From: Halothiobacillus sp.
GTDB lineage: Bacteria; Pseudomonadota; Gammaproteobacteria; Halothiobacillales; Halothiobacillaceae
Reading direction: 5' to 3'
DNA: 64,000 nt
Assembly (NCBI GenBank): GCA_024635755.1
Contig: JAGXIF010000031.1
Coordinates: 59,782-123,781, forward strand
Below the pieces are notes generated by a model, which worked only from the letters and a program-made list of their open reading frames with translations, did not search any database and was not told where the DNA came from. The translations under genes were made by a program, and so were the position numbers. Of this stretch, positions 41,625 through 50,659 are shown one piece after another; within the stretch, counting starts at the first letter, position 1; the number at the start of each line of letters is the position of its first letter.

Positions 41625-43704
41625 ACCCATACACAACCAGTCGTTCTCGATCCTGCACATCACCGGCTCGGTCAACGACTCGATCGCACTGCGCGGCGAG
41701 CTGCGCAACGCCGGCATGCAGGCCAGCGTGCACAACGCCGCGGACTTCGATGCCGCACGCAACGAGCTGGCCAAGAACCACATCGACGTGATCTACGTCG
41801 AGTACGGCGCCCACGGCGAGGAAATGCTCGAGGCCCTGAGCGAGCATGCCGAGCGCGAGCCAGCACTGCAGGGCGTACCGTTGGTCATCTACGATGAAAT
41901 CGACGGGGCGGAGCAGCTGCGGGCATTGCTCGAGGCGGGTGCCTTTGCCGTCATCACCGAGGAGACCCTGGTTGAGCCCATGTTGCTGCGCGCCGTCGAG
42001 GTGGCGCTGCTCTACCAGGACCGCGAGCAAAAGCGCGGCCAGCTGGGCAAGTCCGAGTTGCGCTGCCAGAAGCTGATCGACGGCTCGAGCGAGGCGGTCG
42101 CCTACATCCAGGACGGCCTGCACATCTATGCCAACCAGACCTACCTCGACCTGCTGGGGTTCGCCAGCGTCGACGAGCTGCTCGACGAACCCATCCTCGA
42201 TCTTGCCGTGGGCGATTCGGCCAAGCGGCTCAAGGGCTTCTTGAAGACCGAGGACGTCGAGGACACCTTCACACTGCGCACGGGTAGCGGTCACGACATC
42301 GACGTGCGGGTCCACAGCACCGCTGCCTCGTTCGACGGCGAGCCCTGCCTGCAGATCTTCGCCTCCCAGGTGAAGGAAAACGTCGCCGACATCTCCGAGC
42401 AGCTCGAATACTTCGCCCGCCGCGACCTGCTGACCGGCCTGTACAACCGCAACTACCTGTTCGAGCAGATCGAGGCGCGCCGCGAGGAGATCATCGCCAA
42501 CGGCGACCATGACACCGGCGCCGTCTTGCTGCTGGAGATCGTGAACCACGAGGAAATCAAGCGCCACATCGGTACCACCGGCATGGACAACCTGCTGACC
42601 GAATTCGGCAAGAAGGTCGAAGAACGGGTCGGCGGTCAGGGCTTGGTGGCCCGGCACGGGGCGTTTTCCTTCCTGATGCTGCTGGGCACGCTCGACCGGC
42701 ATCGCACCGCCGAGCTGGCCGAGCATCTCAACGAGCTGGCCCGTGACTACGTCTACACCCAGGGCACCACCTCGGTGACCGTGTCCACCTCCGCCGGTTA
42801 CCTGGTGCTCGACGAGAATTCGCCGCACAACGCCGCCGAACTGGTCGACCGGGTCGAGCGGGCGTCCAGCCGGGCGGCCAACGAAGGGCCCTACCATGCG
42901 CGCTTGTACGAGCCGGATCTCAAGACCGCCTCCGAGCGGGAACAGGACGAGGCCTGGGCGCGAAAGATCAAGACCGCCCTGCGCGAAAGCCGCTTCTCGT
43001 TGGTGTTCCAGCCGATCGTCTCGTTGACCGGTGATCGCGAGATCAGCCGCTACGAGGTCTTCGTGCGCATGCTCGACGAGGACGGCTCGTTGATCTCGCC
43101 GGCGGAGTTCCTTTCGCAGGCCGAGCGTGGCGACCTGATGCAGTCGATCGACCGCTGGGTGGTGCTTTCCGCGATCAAGCAGATCCAGAACGGCGTCAAG
43201 GCGGGCGAGAAGCCCAAGCTTTACATCCGCATCAGCGATGCCTCCATGCACGACCCGGAGTTCTCCAAGTGGCTCGCCCAGCGGTTGATGATGAGCCGCC
43301 TGCCCGACACCCTGCTGGCCCTGCAGGTGTCGGTCGACAAGGCCGGCCATGCCCTGCGTCACCTGGCCGACATGCAGGACGCGATACGTCCGCTGGGTGC
43401 TGAGCTGATTCTCGATGGCTTCGGTTCCGGCGACGAGAGCTTCCGCATCCTCGACCACCTGCCGGTCTCCACCCTCAAGATCGCCCGCTCGCTGCTCGAG
43501 CACTTCGCCCAGGAGACCGCCAACCAGGAGCGGGTGGCCGAGGTGGTCCGGCGTGCCAAGGAGGGTGAGATGGCGGTGATCGTGCCCAATGTCGAGGACG
43601 CGGCCAGCTTGCAGATCCTCTGGCCCATGGGCGTCGACTTCGTCCAGGGCGACTTCATCCAGGCGCCGCAGGAGTCCCTGGAATTCGACTTCGCCCAGTT
43701 CTGA
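41611..43704 (+). CDS. FimX-like degenerate REC-PAS-GGDEF-EAL protein
   Basis: 697 residues with four domains: a receiver-like domain (about 10-130) whose expected phospho-acceptor Asp is Glu (E64 in YVEYGAHG), a PAS domain (about 150-255), a GGDEF domain (about 265-425) in which GGDEF has become HGAFS, and an EAL domain (about 445-690) with EVF instead of EAL. These losses match FimX, a c-di-GMP effector of type IV pilus assembly, not an active cyclase or phosphodiesterase. Start is GTG 41611 with GGAGG at 41600-41604. No pilus genes lie in this window. Confidence 0.8.
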   Translation: MTAIEPIHNQSFSILHITGSVNDSIALRGELRNAGMQASVHNAADFDAARNELAKNHIDVIYVEYGAHGEEMLEALSEHAEREPALQGVPLVIYDEIDGAEQLRALLEAGAFAVITEETLVEPMLLRAVEVALLYQDREQKRGQLGKSELRCQKLIDGSSEAVAYIQDGLHIYANQTYLDLLGFASVDELLDEPILDLAVGDSAKRLKGFLKTEDVEDTFTLRTGSGHDIDVRVHSTAASFDGEPCLQIFASQVKENVADISEQLEYFARRDLLTGLYNRNYLFEQIEARREEIIANGDHDTGAVLLLEIVNHEEIKRHIGTTGMDNLLTEFGKKVEERVGGQGLVARHGAFSFLMLLGTLDRHRTAELAEHLNELARDYVYTQGTTSVTVSTSAGYLVLDENSPHNAAELVDRVERASSRAANEGPYHARLYEPDLKTASEREQDEAWARKIKTALRESRFSLVFQPIVSLTGDREISRYEVFVRMLDEDGSLISPAEFLSQAERGDLMQSIDRWVVLSAIKQIQNGVKAGEKPKLYIRISDASMHDPEFSKWLAQRLMMSRLPDTLLALQVSVDKAGHALRHLADMQDAIRPLGAELILDGFGSGDESFRILDHLPVSTLKIARSLLEHFAQETANQERVAEVVRRAKEGEMAVIVPNVEDAASLQILWPMGVDFVQGDFIQAPQESLEFDFAQF

Positions 43705-43832
43705 CCCGGGCTGACGCGGGTCGTTAACCGGGCCATGGGCCCTGATCCGCACGGCGTTTTGCTCTAAGATGTGCGGCCTGCTCGCCCCGGCCTTGTCGGG
43801 GTATTTCGCCTTATCCCGATGAGAGACCTGCC

Positions 43833-44261
43833 GTGACCGACGCCGATCACGATCTGACCCCGCTCAATGCCCCGGCTTCTGCCAGTCCGGCCGACCGCAT
43901 CCTGGTCCAGGGGCTGGAATTCGACACCATCATCGGCATTCTGCCCGCCGAGCGCGAGACGCCGCAGCCATTGCGCGTCGACGTGGTGTTGGAGGTTCAT
44001 TCCTTCCACGAGGCGGTCGAGTCCGAACACATCGATCGCACGATCGACTATGCCGCGGTGGCCCGACGCATCACCGAGATCGCCCGCGAGGGGCGTTTCC
44101 AACTGGTCGAGACCCTCGCCGAGACCACCTGCGCGCGCTTGCTGGCGGAATTCCCGGTCCGCCGCGTGACCCTGCGCGCCATTAAGCCCCACGCGCTGGC
44201 CGATGCCGCCGGGGTGGGCGTGGAGATCACCCGGCAGGCGGATGCCGCGGAGAGCGCATGA
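43833..44261 (+). CDS. folB: Dihydroneopterin aldolase
   Basis: Folate pathway: converts 7,8-dihydroneopterin to 6-hydroxymethyl-dihydropterin. The 142-residue protein contains D-T-I-I-G-I-L-P-x-E-R, IDYAAVARRI and FQLVETLAETTCARLL with the conserved Glu. An N-terminal extension of about 20 residues (proline/alanine-rich) is unusual. Start GTG 43833. Its TGA overlaps the ATG of midA (ATGA), so the two are coupled. Confidence 0.92.
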   Translation: MTDADHDLTPLNAPASASPADRILVQGLEFDTIIGILPAERETPQPLRVDVVLEVHSFHEAVESEHIDRTIDYAAVARRITEIAREGRFQLVETLAETTCARLLAEFPVRRVTLRAIKPHALADAAGVGVEITRQADAAESA

Positions 44262-45430
44262 GTGCCGCCCAGGAAGGCTTCGAGCTGCCCACCCCCGGTC
44301 CGGAAGACCAGGCCAAGAGCCTGCAGTTGATCGAATGGTTTGTCGAGCGAATGGCCCTTGGCCCGATCCCGTTTGCCGATTACATGGCGGGCGTGCTCTA
44401 CCACCCGCAGTACGGTTATTACGGTAGCGGCCAGGTCGCCTTCGGCGCCGGTGGCGACTTCATCACCGCCCCCGAGCGGTCGCGATTTTTTACCCAGGGC
44501 ATCGCCTACGAGTGGCGCCAGGCGCGCGAGGAACGACTCCACGACCAGATCCTCGAGATTGGTGCCGGCTCCGGGCGGCTGGCGATCGACCTGCTCGAGA
44601 TCCTGGGCGAGGAAGACCGCCTGCCGAGCGAGTACATCATCCTCGAAATATCCCCGGCGCTGGCCGAGCGGCAGGCGGAAAACCTGCAACAGGCCTTGCC
44701 GCCCGAGGTGTTCGCCCGCGTGCGCTGGATCGACGACTGGTCGGCTCTCGACTGGCAGGGCGGGGTGGTGATCGCCAACGAGGTGCTCGATGCCATGCCG
44801 GTCGAGCGCTTTCGCTGGGTGCCGGGTCAGCCGGCGACGGCCGAGCGGCTGCTGGTGGACTTCGGCGGCGAGCGGTTCACCTGGCAGTCCGCCGCCCCCG
44901 ATACGGACATGCAACAGGCCATCGAGGCCATCAACCAGCGCATCGGCCGGCCCATCGTCTCGCCCCGCGGGCCAGTGATGGCCGAATACAATCCCGACCT
45001 GGCCCGGTGGCTGGCCCAGATGGCCACCGCACTAGCCGGGGGCGAGTCGTGGGTCTACCTGTTCGACTACGGCAGCCATACCGCCGACATCTACCGCGCC
45101 GATCGCGACGAGGGCACGCTCAAGTGCCATTACCGCCACCTAGCCCACGAAGACCCGTTCGTCTATCCCGGCCTGCAGGACATTACCGCCTGGGTCGATT
45201 TCCAGGCCGTCGAGCAGGCCGCGCGAACCGCCGGCTTCGAGATCGATGGCGAGCGCAGCCAGGCCCAGTGGCTGCTGGGGACCGACGTGCCCCAGCGGGT
45301 GGAGGAACGCCTGCTGGCACGGCCCAACCTCACCGACCAGGCGCGCCTGGCCCAGGAATTCCGCGAACTGGTCATGCCCAGCGAGATGGGCGAGCGCTTT
45401 CGCGTGATGCGGCTGCGGATCGGCGACTGA
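44258..45430 (+). CDS. MidA/NDUFAF7-family SAM-dependent methyltransferase (DUF185)
   Basis: 390-residue class I methyltransferase with the family features F-A-D-Y-M-A-G-V-L-Y-H-P-x-Y-G-Y-Y, GAGGDFITAPE, the SAM-binding EIGAGSGRLA, and a late FDYGSHTADIY. The mitochondrial homologue methylates a complex I subunit arginine; the bacterial substrate is not established. Overlap with folB suggests an operon. A palindromic repeat lies 61 bp after the stop. Confidence 0.88.
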   Translation: MSAAQEGFELPTPGPEDQAKSLQLIEWFVERMALGPIPFADYMAGVLYHPQYGYYGSGQVAFGAGGDFITAPERSRFFTQGIAYEWRQAREERLHDQILEIGAGSGRLAIDLLEILGEEDRLPSEYIILEISPALAERQAENLQQALPPEVFARVRWIDDWSALDWQGGVVIANEVLDAMPVERFRWVPGQPATAERLLVDFGGERFTWQSAAPDTDMQQAIEAINQRIGRPIVSPRGPVMAEYNPDLARWLAQMATALAGGESWVYLFDYGSHTADIYRADRDEGTLKCHYRHLAHEDPFVYPGLQDITAWVDFQAVEQAARTAGFEIDGERSQAQWLLGTDVPQRVEERLLARPNLTDQARLAQEFRELVMPSEMGERFRVMRLRIGD

Positions 45431-45490
45431 GGGACTGCCGGATCACGGCTGGCACATCGTTCCGAAAACCGCCTGACCCCAAAGCCCGTC

Positions 45491-45510
45491 ATTCCCGCGA
45501 CGGCGGGAAT
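45491..45510. repeat. dRS3-like palindrome ATTCCC-N8-GGGAAT
   Basis: 20-bp element ATTCCCGC GACG GCGGGAAT preceded by GTC, between convergent midA and glgP. The same pattern occurs four more times near 52.9-53.7 kb. Confidence 0.8.
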
Positions 45511-45574
45511 CTAGAGAACGAAGCCATTCCACCCGCCGGCTAGCCGCTTGAACCGGTCAGTCCGAGCAGAACTT

Positions 45575-48106
45575 TCACAACCACCGCATCCGTCCCAGTT
45601 CGTAGGGATGCACCAGCGCCTCGTGCGTGGGCACCACCCGCAATTGGTACTCGACTATTCCGGACAGGCCCTCGGGCAGGGGGATCCGGTGGGTGGCTGT
45701 TTCCTTTTCTGCGTCGGCCTGGAGTTGTTCCCCACGCACCACCTGCCTGTCGCCGGCGTCCGTCGTCAAGACGGCCTCGCAGCACAGGTTGTCGGCGGCC
45801 AGACCCGGCGAATGGATCGCGACGTCCAGCGCCAGCGCGTCATCGCTTTCAATCACCGCTGGCGGCTCGCCAATCAGGTCTGCCTCGACATGCCGCCATT
45901 GAGAGTCCAGGGTCTGGCGGAACGCGTTGATCCCGCGTGCCAGCTCGTGGTCATCCGCGGCCAGGCGTTGCCCCGCCTCGATTGCCGGCCCGTAGTGGTC
46001 TGTCGCGTAGTCGCGCACCATGCGTGCGGCATTGAAACGGGGCAGGGTGGTGCCGATGGCATGGCGCAGCCATTCCACCCAGCGCGTGGGCAGACCCTGG
46101 GCATCACGCTGGTCGAAAAGCGGGATCACCTCGGATTCCAGCAGGTCGAGCAGGTCGGCCGCCTCCTCGCCGTCCTGGGGTTCGGGGCTGGGCTGGATCA
46201 CCCAGCCATTGGCCACACCCTGGCGGTGCGAATGCCCCTCGGCCCACCAGCCGTCGGCCACCGACAGGTTGAGCGCGCCGTTGATGCCCGCTTTCTGCCC
46301 CGAGGTGCCCGAGGCCTCCATCGGGTATTCCGGGGTGTTGAGCCACACGTCGCAGCCGGCCACCAGCCGCCGGGCCATGCCCATGTCGTAGCCCTCGAGC
46401 AACAGCACGTGCCCGGCGAAGCGGGGTTCCTCGGCGATCTTGCTGATCTCGCGCAGCAGTGCCTGGCCCGGCTCGTCGGCGGGATGGGCCTTGCCGGCGA
46501 ACACGAACACCAGCGGGCGCGGGCTGGACTCGATCAGTCGCGCCAGGCGGTCGCGGTCGGCAAACAGCAGGTCGGCGCGCTTGTAGGTGGCGAATCGGCG
46601 GGCGAACCCCACCAGCAACACGTCATCCACCCCCTGGTCGAGCACTCGGCACTTGCGCTTGAGGCGGATGTGGCTCTGACCGAAGCGTTCGGCCTGCTCG
46701 GCCAGTCGGGCCCGGATGTCGGCGACGAGATGGGCCTTGGCCGACAGGTGCATCGACCACAACCGTGCCGGGTCAGTCCCTTCAACCAGGTTGGCGATCG
46801 CCGGTTCGTGCAGGTGCTCGCGCCAATCGCGACGCATGCTGTCGAACAGGCGGCCCAGGTCGCGGTTGAGAAAGGTCTCGACATGCACGCCGTTGGTGAC
46901 ATGCGTGATCGGGTTCTCCTCGGCCGGCACCTCCGGCCAGAAGGCCTGGCTCAGCCGCGCGGCCACCTCGCCGTGCAGCCGCGACACCCCGTTATGCTGG
47001 CGCGAGCCGCGCAGGGCCAGCGCCGTCATGTTGAAATGGCTGTCGTGCGCGGGGTCGTGGCCCAGCGCCTGCAGACCCTCCCGATCCAGCCCCAGGTGCG
47101 CGAGCTGCGGCTTCCAGTATTCATCGACCAGCTCCGCCGGGAACACGTCGTGGCCCGCCGGCACCGGGGTGTGGGTGGTGAACAGCGTGGCGGCAGCGAC
47201 CGCATCCAGCGCCGGGCCGAATGCCAGCCCCGTCTCGGTTAACTCGGCGACCCGCTCGAGAATCGAGAAGGCCGCGTGCCCCTCGTTGATATGCCAGGCA
47301 TCAGGGGTTATCCCCAAGGCCCGCAAGGTCCGCACGCCACCTACCCCCAGCAGGATCTCCTGCTCGATGCGGGTGCGCCGGTTGCCGCCGTAGAGCCGGT
47401 GGGTGATCTCGCGATCCTCGGTGCGGTTCTCGGGCAGGTCGGCATCCAGCAGGTACACCGGCACGCGCCCCACCGTGGCCTGCCACACCTGCAGCCGCAC
47501 AGTCCGCCCCGCCAGATCGACGCCTACGGTCACTGGCGCCTCGTCGCGCACCACGCGGCGGATGGGCAGTTGCTCGAAGTCGAGATCCTCGAAGCGCGCA
47601 TGCTGGTTGCCGTCGGCATCAATGTATTGGCGGAAATAGCCCTGGCGATACAGCAGCCCCACGCCCACCAGCGGCAGCCCCAGGTCCGAGGCCGCCTTGC
47701 AGTGATCGCCCGCAAGAATCCCCAGCCCGCCGGAATAGATGGGTAGGGATTCGTGAAAACCGAACTCGGCACAGCAATACGCCACCGTCTGTCCATCGCC
47801 CACTGCATGCTTCAACGGCTGCGGATGGGCATCGGAGAGATAGCGGTCGAACTGTTCGATCACCGCATCGAACTCGGCCAGAAACGCCGGATCGGCGGCG
47901 GCCGCATCCAGCTTTGTCTGCGGGACCCGCTGCAGAAATCGCACCGGATTGCCGTCCACCCGGGCCCAGGTATCTGGATCGATCACATCGAACCGATCCC
48001 GCACCGGCCGCGACCAGCTGTAATACAGGTTGTAGGCAAGATCCGAGAGCCGGAACAGCCGCTCGGGAAGGATTGGGTGGACTTCCAGGTGATGCGTCGT
48101 GGCCAT
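45575..48106 (-). CDS. glgP: Alpha-glucan (glycogen/maltodextrin) phosphorylase, GT35
   Basis: Releases glucose-1-phosphate from alpha-1,4-glucans with PLP. The 843-residue protein is of the DUF3417-containing bacterial/archaeal branch: an N-terminal L-S-D-L-A-Y-N-L-Y-Y-S-W domain, then EFGFHESLPIYSGGLG, HINEGHAAF, and the PLP-binding lysine in SGTSGQKAGINGAL. No other glycogen genes are nearby. The gene is followed by the midA-side palindrome and preceded by the long fliC upstream region. Confidence 0.92.
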   Translation of the reverse strand: MATTHHLEVHPILPERLFRLSDLAYNLYYSWSRPVRDRFDVIDPDTWARVDGNPVRFLQRVPQTKLDAAAADPAFLAEFDAVIEQFDRYLSDAHPQPLKHAVGDGQTVAYCCAEFGFHESLPIYSGGLGILAGDHCKAASDLGLPLVGVGLLYRQGYFRQYIDADGNQHARFEDLDFEQLPIRRVVRDEAPVTVGVDLAGRTVRLQVWQATVGRVPVYLLDADLPENRTEDREITHRLYGGNRRTRIEQEILLGVGGVRTLRALGITPDAWHINEGHAAFSILERVAELTETGLAFGPALDAVAAATLFTTHTPVPAGHDVFPAELVDEYWKPQLAHLGLDREGLQALGHDPAHDSHFNMTALALRGSRQHNGVSRLHGEVAARLSQAFWPEVPAEENPITHVTNGVHVETFLNRDLGRLFDSMRRDWREHLHEPAIANLVEGTDPARLWSMHLSAKAHLVADIRARLAEQAERFGQSHIRLKRKCRVLDQGVDDVLLVGFARRFATYKRADLLFADRDRLARLIESSPRPLVFVFAGKAHPADEPGQALLREISKIAEEPRFAGHVLLLEGYDMGMARRLVAGCDVWLNTPEYPMEASGTSGQKAGINGALNLSVADGWWAEGHSHRQGVANGWVIQPSPEPQDGEEAADLLDLLESEVIPLFDQRDAQGLPTRWVEWLRHAIGTTLPRFNAARMVRDYATDHYGPAIEAGQRLAADDHELARGINAFRQTLDSQWRHVEADLIGEPPAVIESDDALALDVAIHSPGLAADNLCCEAVLTTDAGDRQVVRGEQLQADAEKETATHRIPLPEGLSGIVEYQLRVVPTHEALVHPYELGRMRWL

Positions 48107-48576
48107 GCGGGCGCTCTTGGATGGAATGGGATCAGGTGAGTGTAGGGTCAGTTCGTGTCGGCTGGGTAACAGAATGTTGTTACAAGGCGGGAAAGGCCGG
48201 TGTTATGGCCTGGTGCCAACGATGCCTTGTCGCGCGCACGCAGAAATCCTACTCCAACCCCGTCGTCTCCGCGCAGAGCCTTCCCCCACCCGTCGTTCCC
48301 GCGGAGGGCGAAACCCAGCGAACGAAACCACGCCGACTGCCAGCAAGGCACGCCGGGTAGCTCCCAGGGGAGGGGCGCGAATGCCAAGGCAGTGAACCAC
48401 CACTCCCTGCCAACCGCAGCCGATCCCTTCGACCCTGCCTCCGAATCCCCTACAATGGCCAGAGCAGGTGGGCGCCTTCATCGACGCACCCAGCCATCAC
48501 ACAACATACTGACCCGCTGTGAAAAACACGGGAACGCCGCTTGCGCCGCCAAACGCAAAAATTTTCGCCACACCCC
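48107..48576. other. Intergenic region glgP / fliC
   Basis: 470 bp before the FliA promoter with no supportable gene. At 48260-48320 two decayed sequences (CGTCGTTCCCGCGG...) resemble the palindromic repeat family of this window but no longer pair well. TACAAT at 48451-48456 looks like a -10, but no partner -35 was found. The glgP promoter must lie near 48110-48200. Confidence 0.45.
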
Positions 48577-48603
48577 TAAAGTGTTTCCCCAACGCGCCGA
48601 TAA
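48577..48603 (+). promoter_or_regulatory. FliA (sigma-28) promoter of fliC
   Basis: TAAAGTGT (48577-48584), an 11-bp spacer and GCCGATAA (48596-48603): one mismatch from the sigma-28 consensus TAAAGTTT-N11-GCCGATAA. It lies 65 bp before the flagellin start, so fliC is a late, class III flagellar gene. This implies that fliA and flgM lie elsewhere in the genome. Confidence 0.92.
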
Positions 48604-48667
48604 ACAAGCCGTAACCAAGAGAAAACGCCCCAAGATCGGGGCCCGTCTGTAAAGAGGAGACGACATC

Positions 48668-50116
48668 ATGGTAATGGGCGTAAACACGAACATCATGGCG
48701 CTGAACGCGCAGAACCAGCTGAGCTCGAGCCAGAGCGAGATGGGAAAGGCGATGGAGCGCCTGTCTTCCGGTCTGCGCATCAACAGCGCGGCGGACGACG
48801 CGGCCGGTCTGGCCATCTCCGAGCGACTGACCTCGCAGATCAACGGCCTGAACCAGGCGACCCGTAATGCCAACGACGGCATTTCCATCGCCCAGACGGC
48901 CGAAGGCGCCATGCAGGAATCCACCAACATCCTGCAGCGGATGCGTGAGCTGTCCATCCAGTCCGCCAACGGCTCCAACTCGTCTTCGGACCGCGCTGCC
49001 CTGCAGAAGGAAGTGTCCGCCCTCCAGGACGAGCTGACCCGGATCGCCGACACCACCGCCTTCGGCACCCAGAAACTGCTCGACGGCACCTTCGGTTCCC
49101 AGGCGCTGCAGGTTGGTGCCGAGGCCAACCAGACTATCGATATCTCCTTGCGCAATGTGTCGGCCGAGTCGATCGGCGGGCAACGCATTGAGGGCGCGGG
49201 TACTGCGGCTGGCACGACTGCTGGGGCGGCGGCCAATGACATCACTGCAGACACGCTCACTATCACCAACTCGACGTCTTCGCAGGTTGCGAACGTTGAC
49301 GTTGTTGCCGGTGACGAGGCGAATGATATTGCCTCGAAGATCAATGACGTATCCAGCGATACCGGGGTGACCGCGAATGCCTTCACGGAGGTGGAAATTG
49401 CGTCCGATTACACAGCAGCCATCACCGCTGGTGCCATCAAGACCGACCAGGGCTCTACTGACCTGAACGGCGTCGCTAGTGCCCAGGAGTTGGTTGATAC
49501 GATCAACGCCGATAGCTCCACCACTGGTCTGAGCGCATCGATCGACGCGGAGTCGGGTAACGTGCGGGTCGCGTCCAGTGAAGGCCTGGATATCCTCACC
49601 GAGACCGTGACTAATGGTGCAGCTACAATGACGGTCGACTCGGTCATTGGCGGCACGGCGGCCGGTTCTACTTCAGACGCAACAAGCACGGCCACTGCAA
49701 CCATGGGTACGGTGCAACTGGATTCGACGGATGCCTTCACTGTTGCTGACGGTGGTGCCGGCGCCGCTGCGGAGATCTTCTCTGGCACCGCTTCTACCCT
49801 GAACGCGGTGGAGGACGTAGATATCGGCACGGCAGACGGCGCACAGAGTGCCATCTCCGTCATCGACGGTGCGTTGGCCTCGATCAACGCCTCGCGGGCC
49901 GACCTGGGTGCGATCCAGAACCGGCTGGACTCCACGATTTCCAACCTGAACAATATCTCGGAGAACGCCTCGGCGGCCCGCTCCCAGATCCAGGACGCGG
50001 ATTTCGCCCAGGAGACCTCGAACATGAGCCGCTCGCAGATCCTGCAGCAGGCCGGCACCGCGATGCTCTCGCAGGCCAACGCGGCTCAGCAGAACGTCCT
50101 GAGCCTGCTCGGCTAA
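48668..50116 (+). CDS. fliC: Flagellin
   Basis: Filament subunit exported by the flagellar type III system. The 482-residue protein has conserved N-terminal D0/D1 helices (residues 1-150, with [19 protein letters not shown]) and C-terminal D1/D0 helices (about 395-482, ending [10 protein letters not shown]). The central 160-390 region is variable, Thr/Ala/Ser-rich and of lower G+C than the ends. ATG 48668 has AGAGGAGA 8 bp upstream; FliC commonly begins M-x-x-x-x-N-T-N. A perfect hairpin follows the stop. Confidence 0.95.
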   Translation: MVMGVNTNIMALNAQNQLSSSQSEMGKAMERLSSGLRINSAADDAAGLAISERLTSQINGLNQATRNANDGISIAQTAEGAMQESTNILQRMRELSIQSANGSNSSSDRAALQKEVSALQDELTRIADTTAFGTQKLLDGTFGSQALQVGAEANQTIDISLRNVSAESIGGQRIEGAGTAAGTTAGAAANDITADTLTITNSTSSQVANVDVVAGDEANDIASKINDVSSDTGVTANAFTEVEIASDYTAAITAGAIKTDQGSTDLNGVASAQELVDTINADSSTTGLSASIDAESGNVRVASSEGLDILTETVTNGAATMTVDSVIGGTAAGSTSDATSTATATMGTVQLDSTDAFTVADGGAGAAAEIFSGTASTLNAVEDVDIGTADGAQSAISVIDGALASINASRADLGAIQNRLDSTISNLNNISENASAARSQIQDADFAQETSNMSRSQILQQAGTAMLSQANAAQQNVLSLLG

Positions 50117-50129
50117 TCCGGGCTAACGA

Positions 50130-50156
50130 GATGACGCCCAGCGGACGGGCGTCATC
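50130..50156 (+). terminator. Hairpin after fliC
   Basis: Perfect 10-bp arms GATGACGCCC / GGGCGTCATC with a 7-base loop, 13 bp after the fliC stop. Only two T residues follow, so it may attenuate or stabilise the fliC message rather than fully terminate it. Confidence 0.55.
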
Positions 50157-50180
50157 ACTTGCATATAAGGGGGTGGCATT

Positions 50181-50600
50181 ATGAGTGACATCAGTGCCTC
50201 GAATGCCTTTGGCAAGATGCCAAGCCTTTATGCGGCGACCGCTCGCACGGCCCAGGGTTCCACCCCGGGTGGCGAGCGGTCTGTCGAATCCGGCCAGCAG
50301 GTCAATGTCGAGGCCGCCATGGCCCAGGGGGGCAAGAATGCTTCCAGGGGTGCGGCCGAGGCGTCGTCGGGTCTGGACCGGGAAGCGCTCGAGCAGAAGC
50401 TCGACGAGCTTTCCGAGATGGTCCAGGGCCGCCAGCGTGACCTGTCGTTCACGGTCGACGATGACACCGGGCGTACCGTCGTCAAGGTGATCAACGCGCA
50501 GACCGAGGAAGTGGTTCGGCAGATCCCGATGGAGGAAGTCCTCGAGATTGCCCGACGGATTGAAAGCGGGGAGGGCGGCATGCTCGAGTTGGAAGCTTGA
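50181..50600 (+). CDS. flaG: FlaG family flagellar protein
   Basis: 139-residue protein with a low-complexity N-terminal half and the conserved FlaG C-terminal domain: L-S-F-T-V-D-D-D-T-G-R-T-V-V-K-V, then VVRQIPMEEVLEIARRI. FlaG homologues influence filament length; the mechanism is unclear. ATG 50181 has GGGGGTGG about 7 bp upstream. Located between fliC and fliD as in Pseudomonas and Vibrio. Confidence 0.88.
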   Translation: MSDISASNAFGKMPSLYAATARTAQGSTPGGERSVESGQQVNVEAAMAQGGKNASRGAAEASSGLDREALEQKLDELSEMVQGRQRDLSFTVDDDTGRTVVKVINAQTEEVVRQIPMEEVLEIARRIESGEGGMLELEA

Positions 50601-50659
50601 GCAACGTCGCATCCGGCCCATCCAACGCAAACGGTTAACTTCTTCAGGAGTTTTTGACA

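Noticed and set aside
45449..45466. TGGCAC near the midA end as a sigma-54 promoter
   Set aside because: The -12 GC/TTGC element is missing at the right spacing and no gene follows on that strand.
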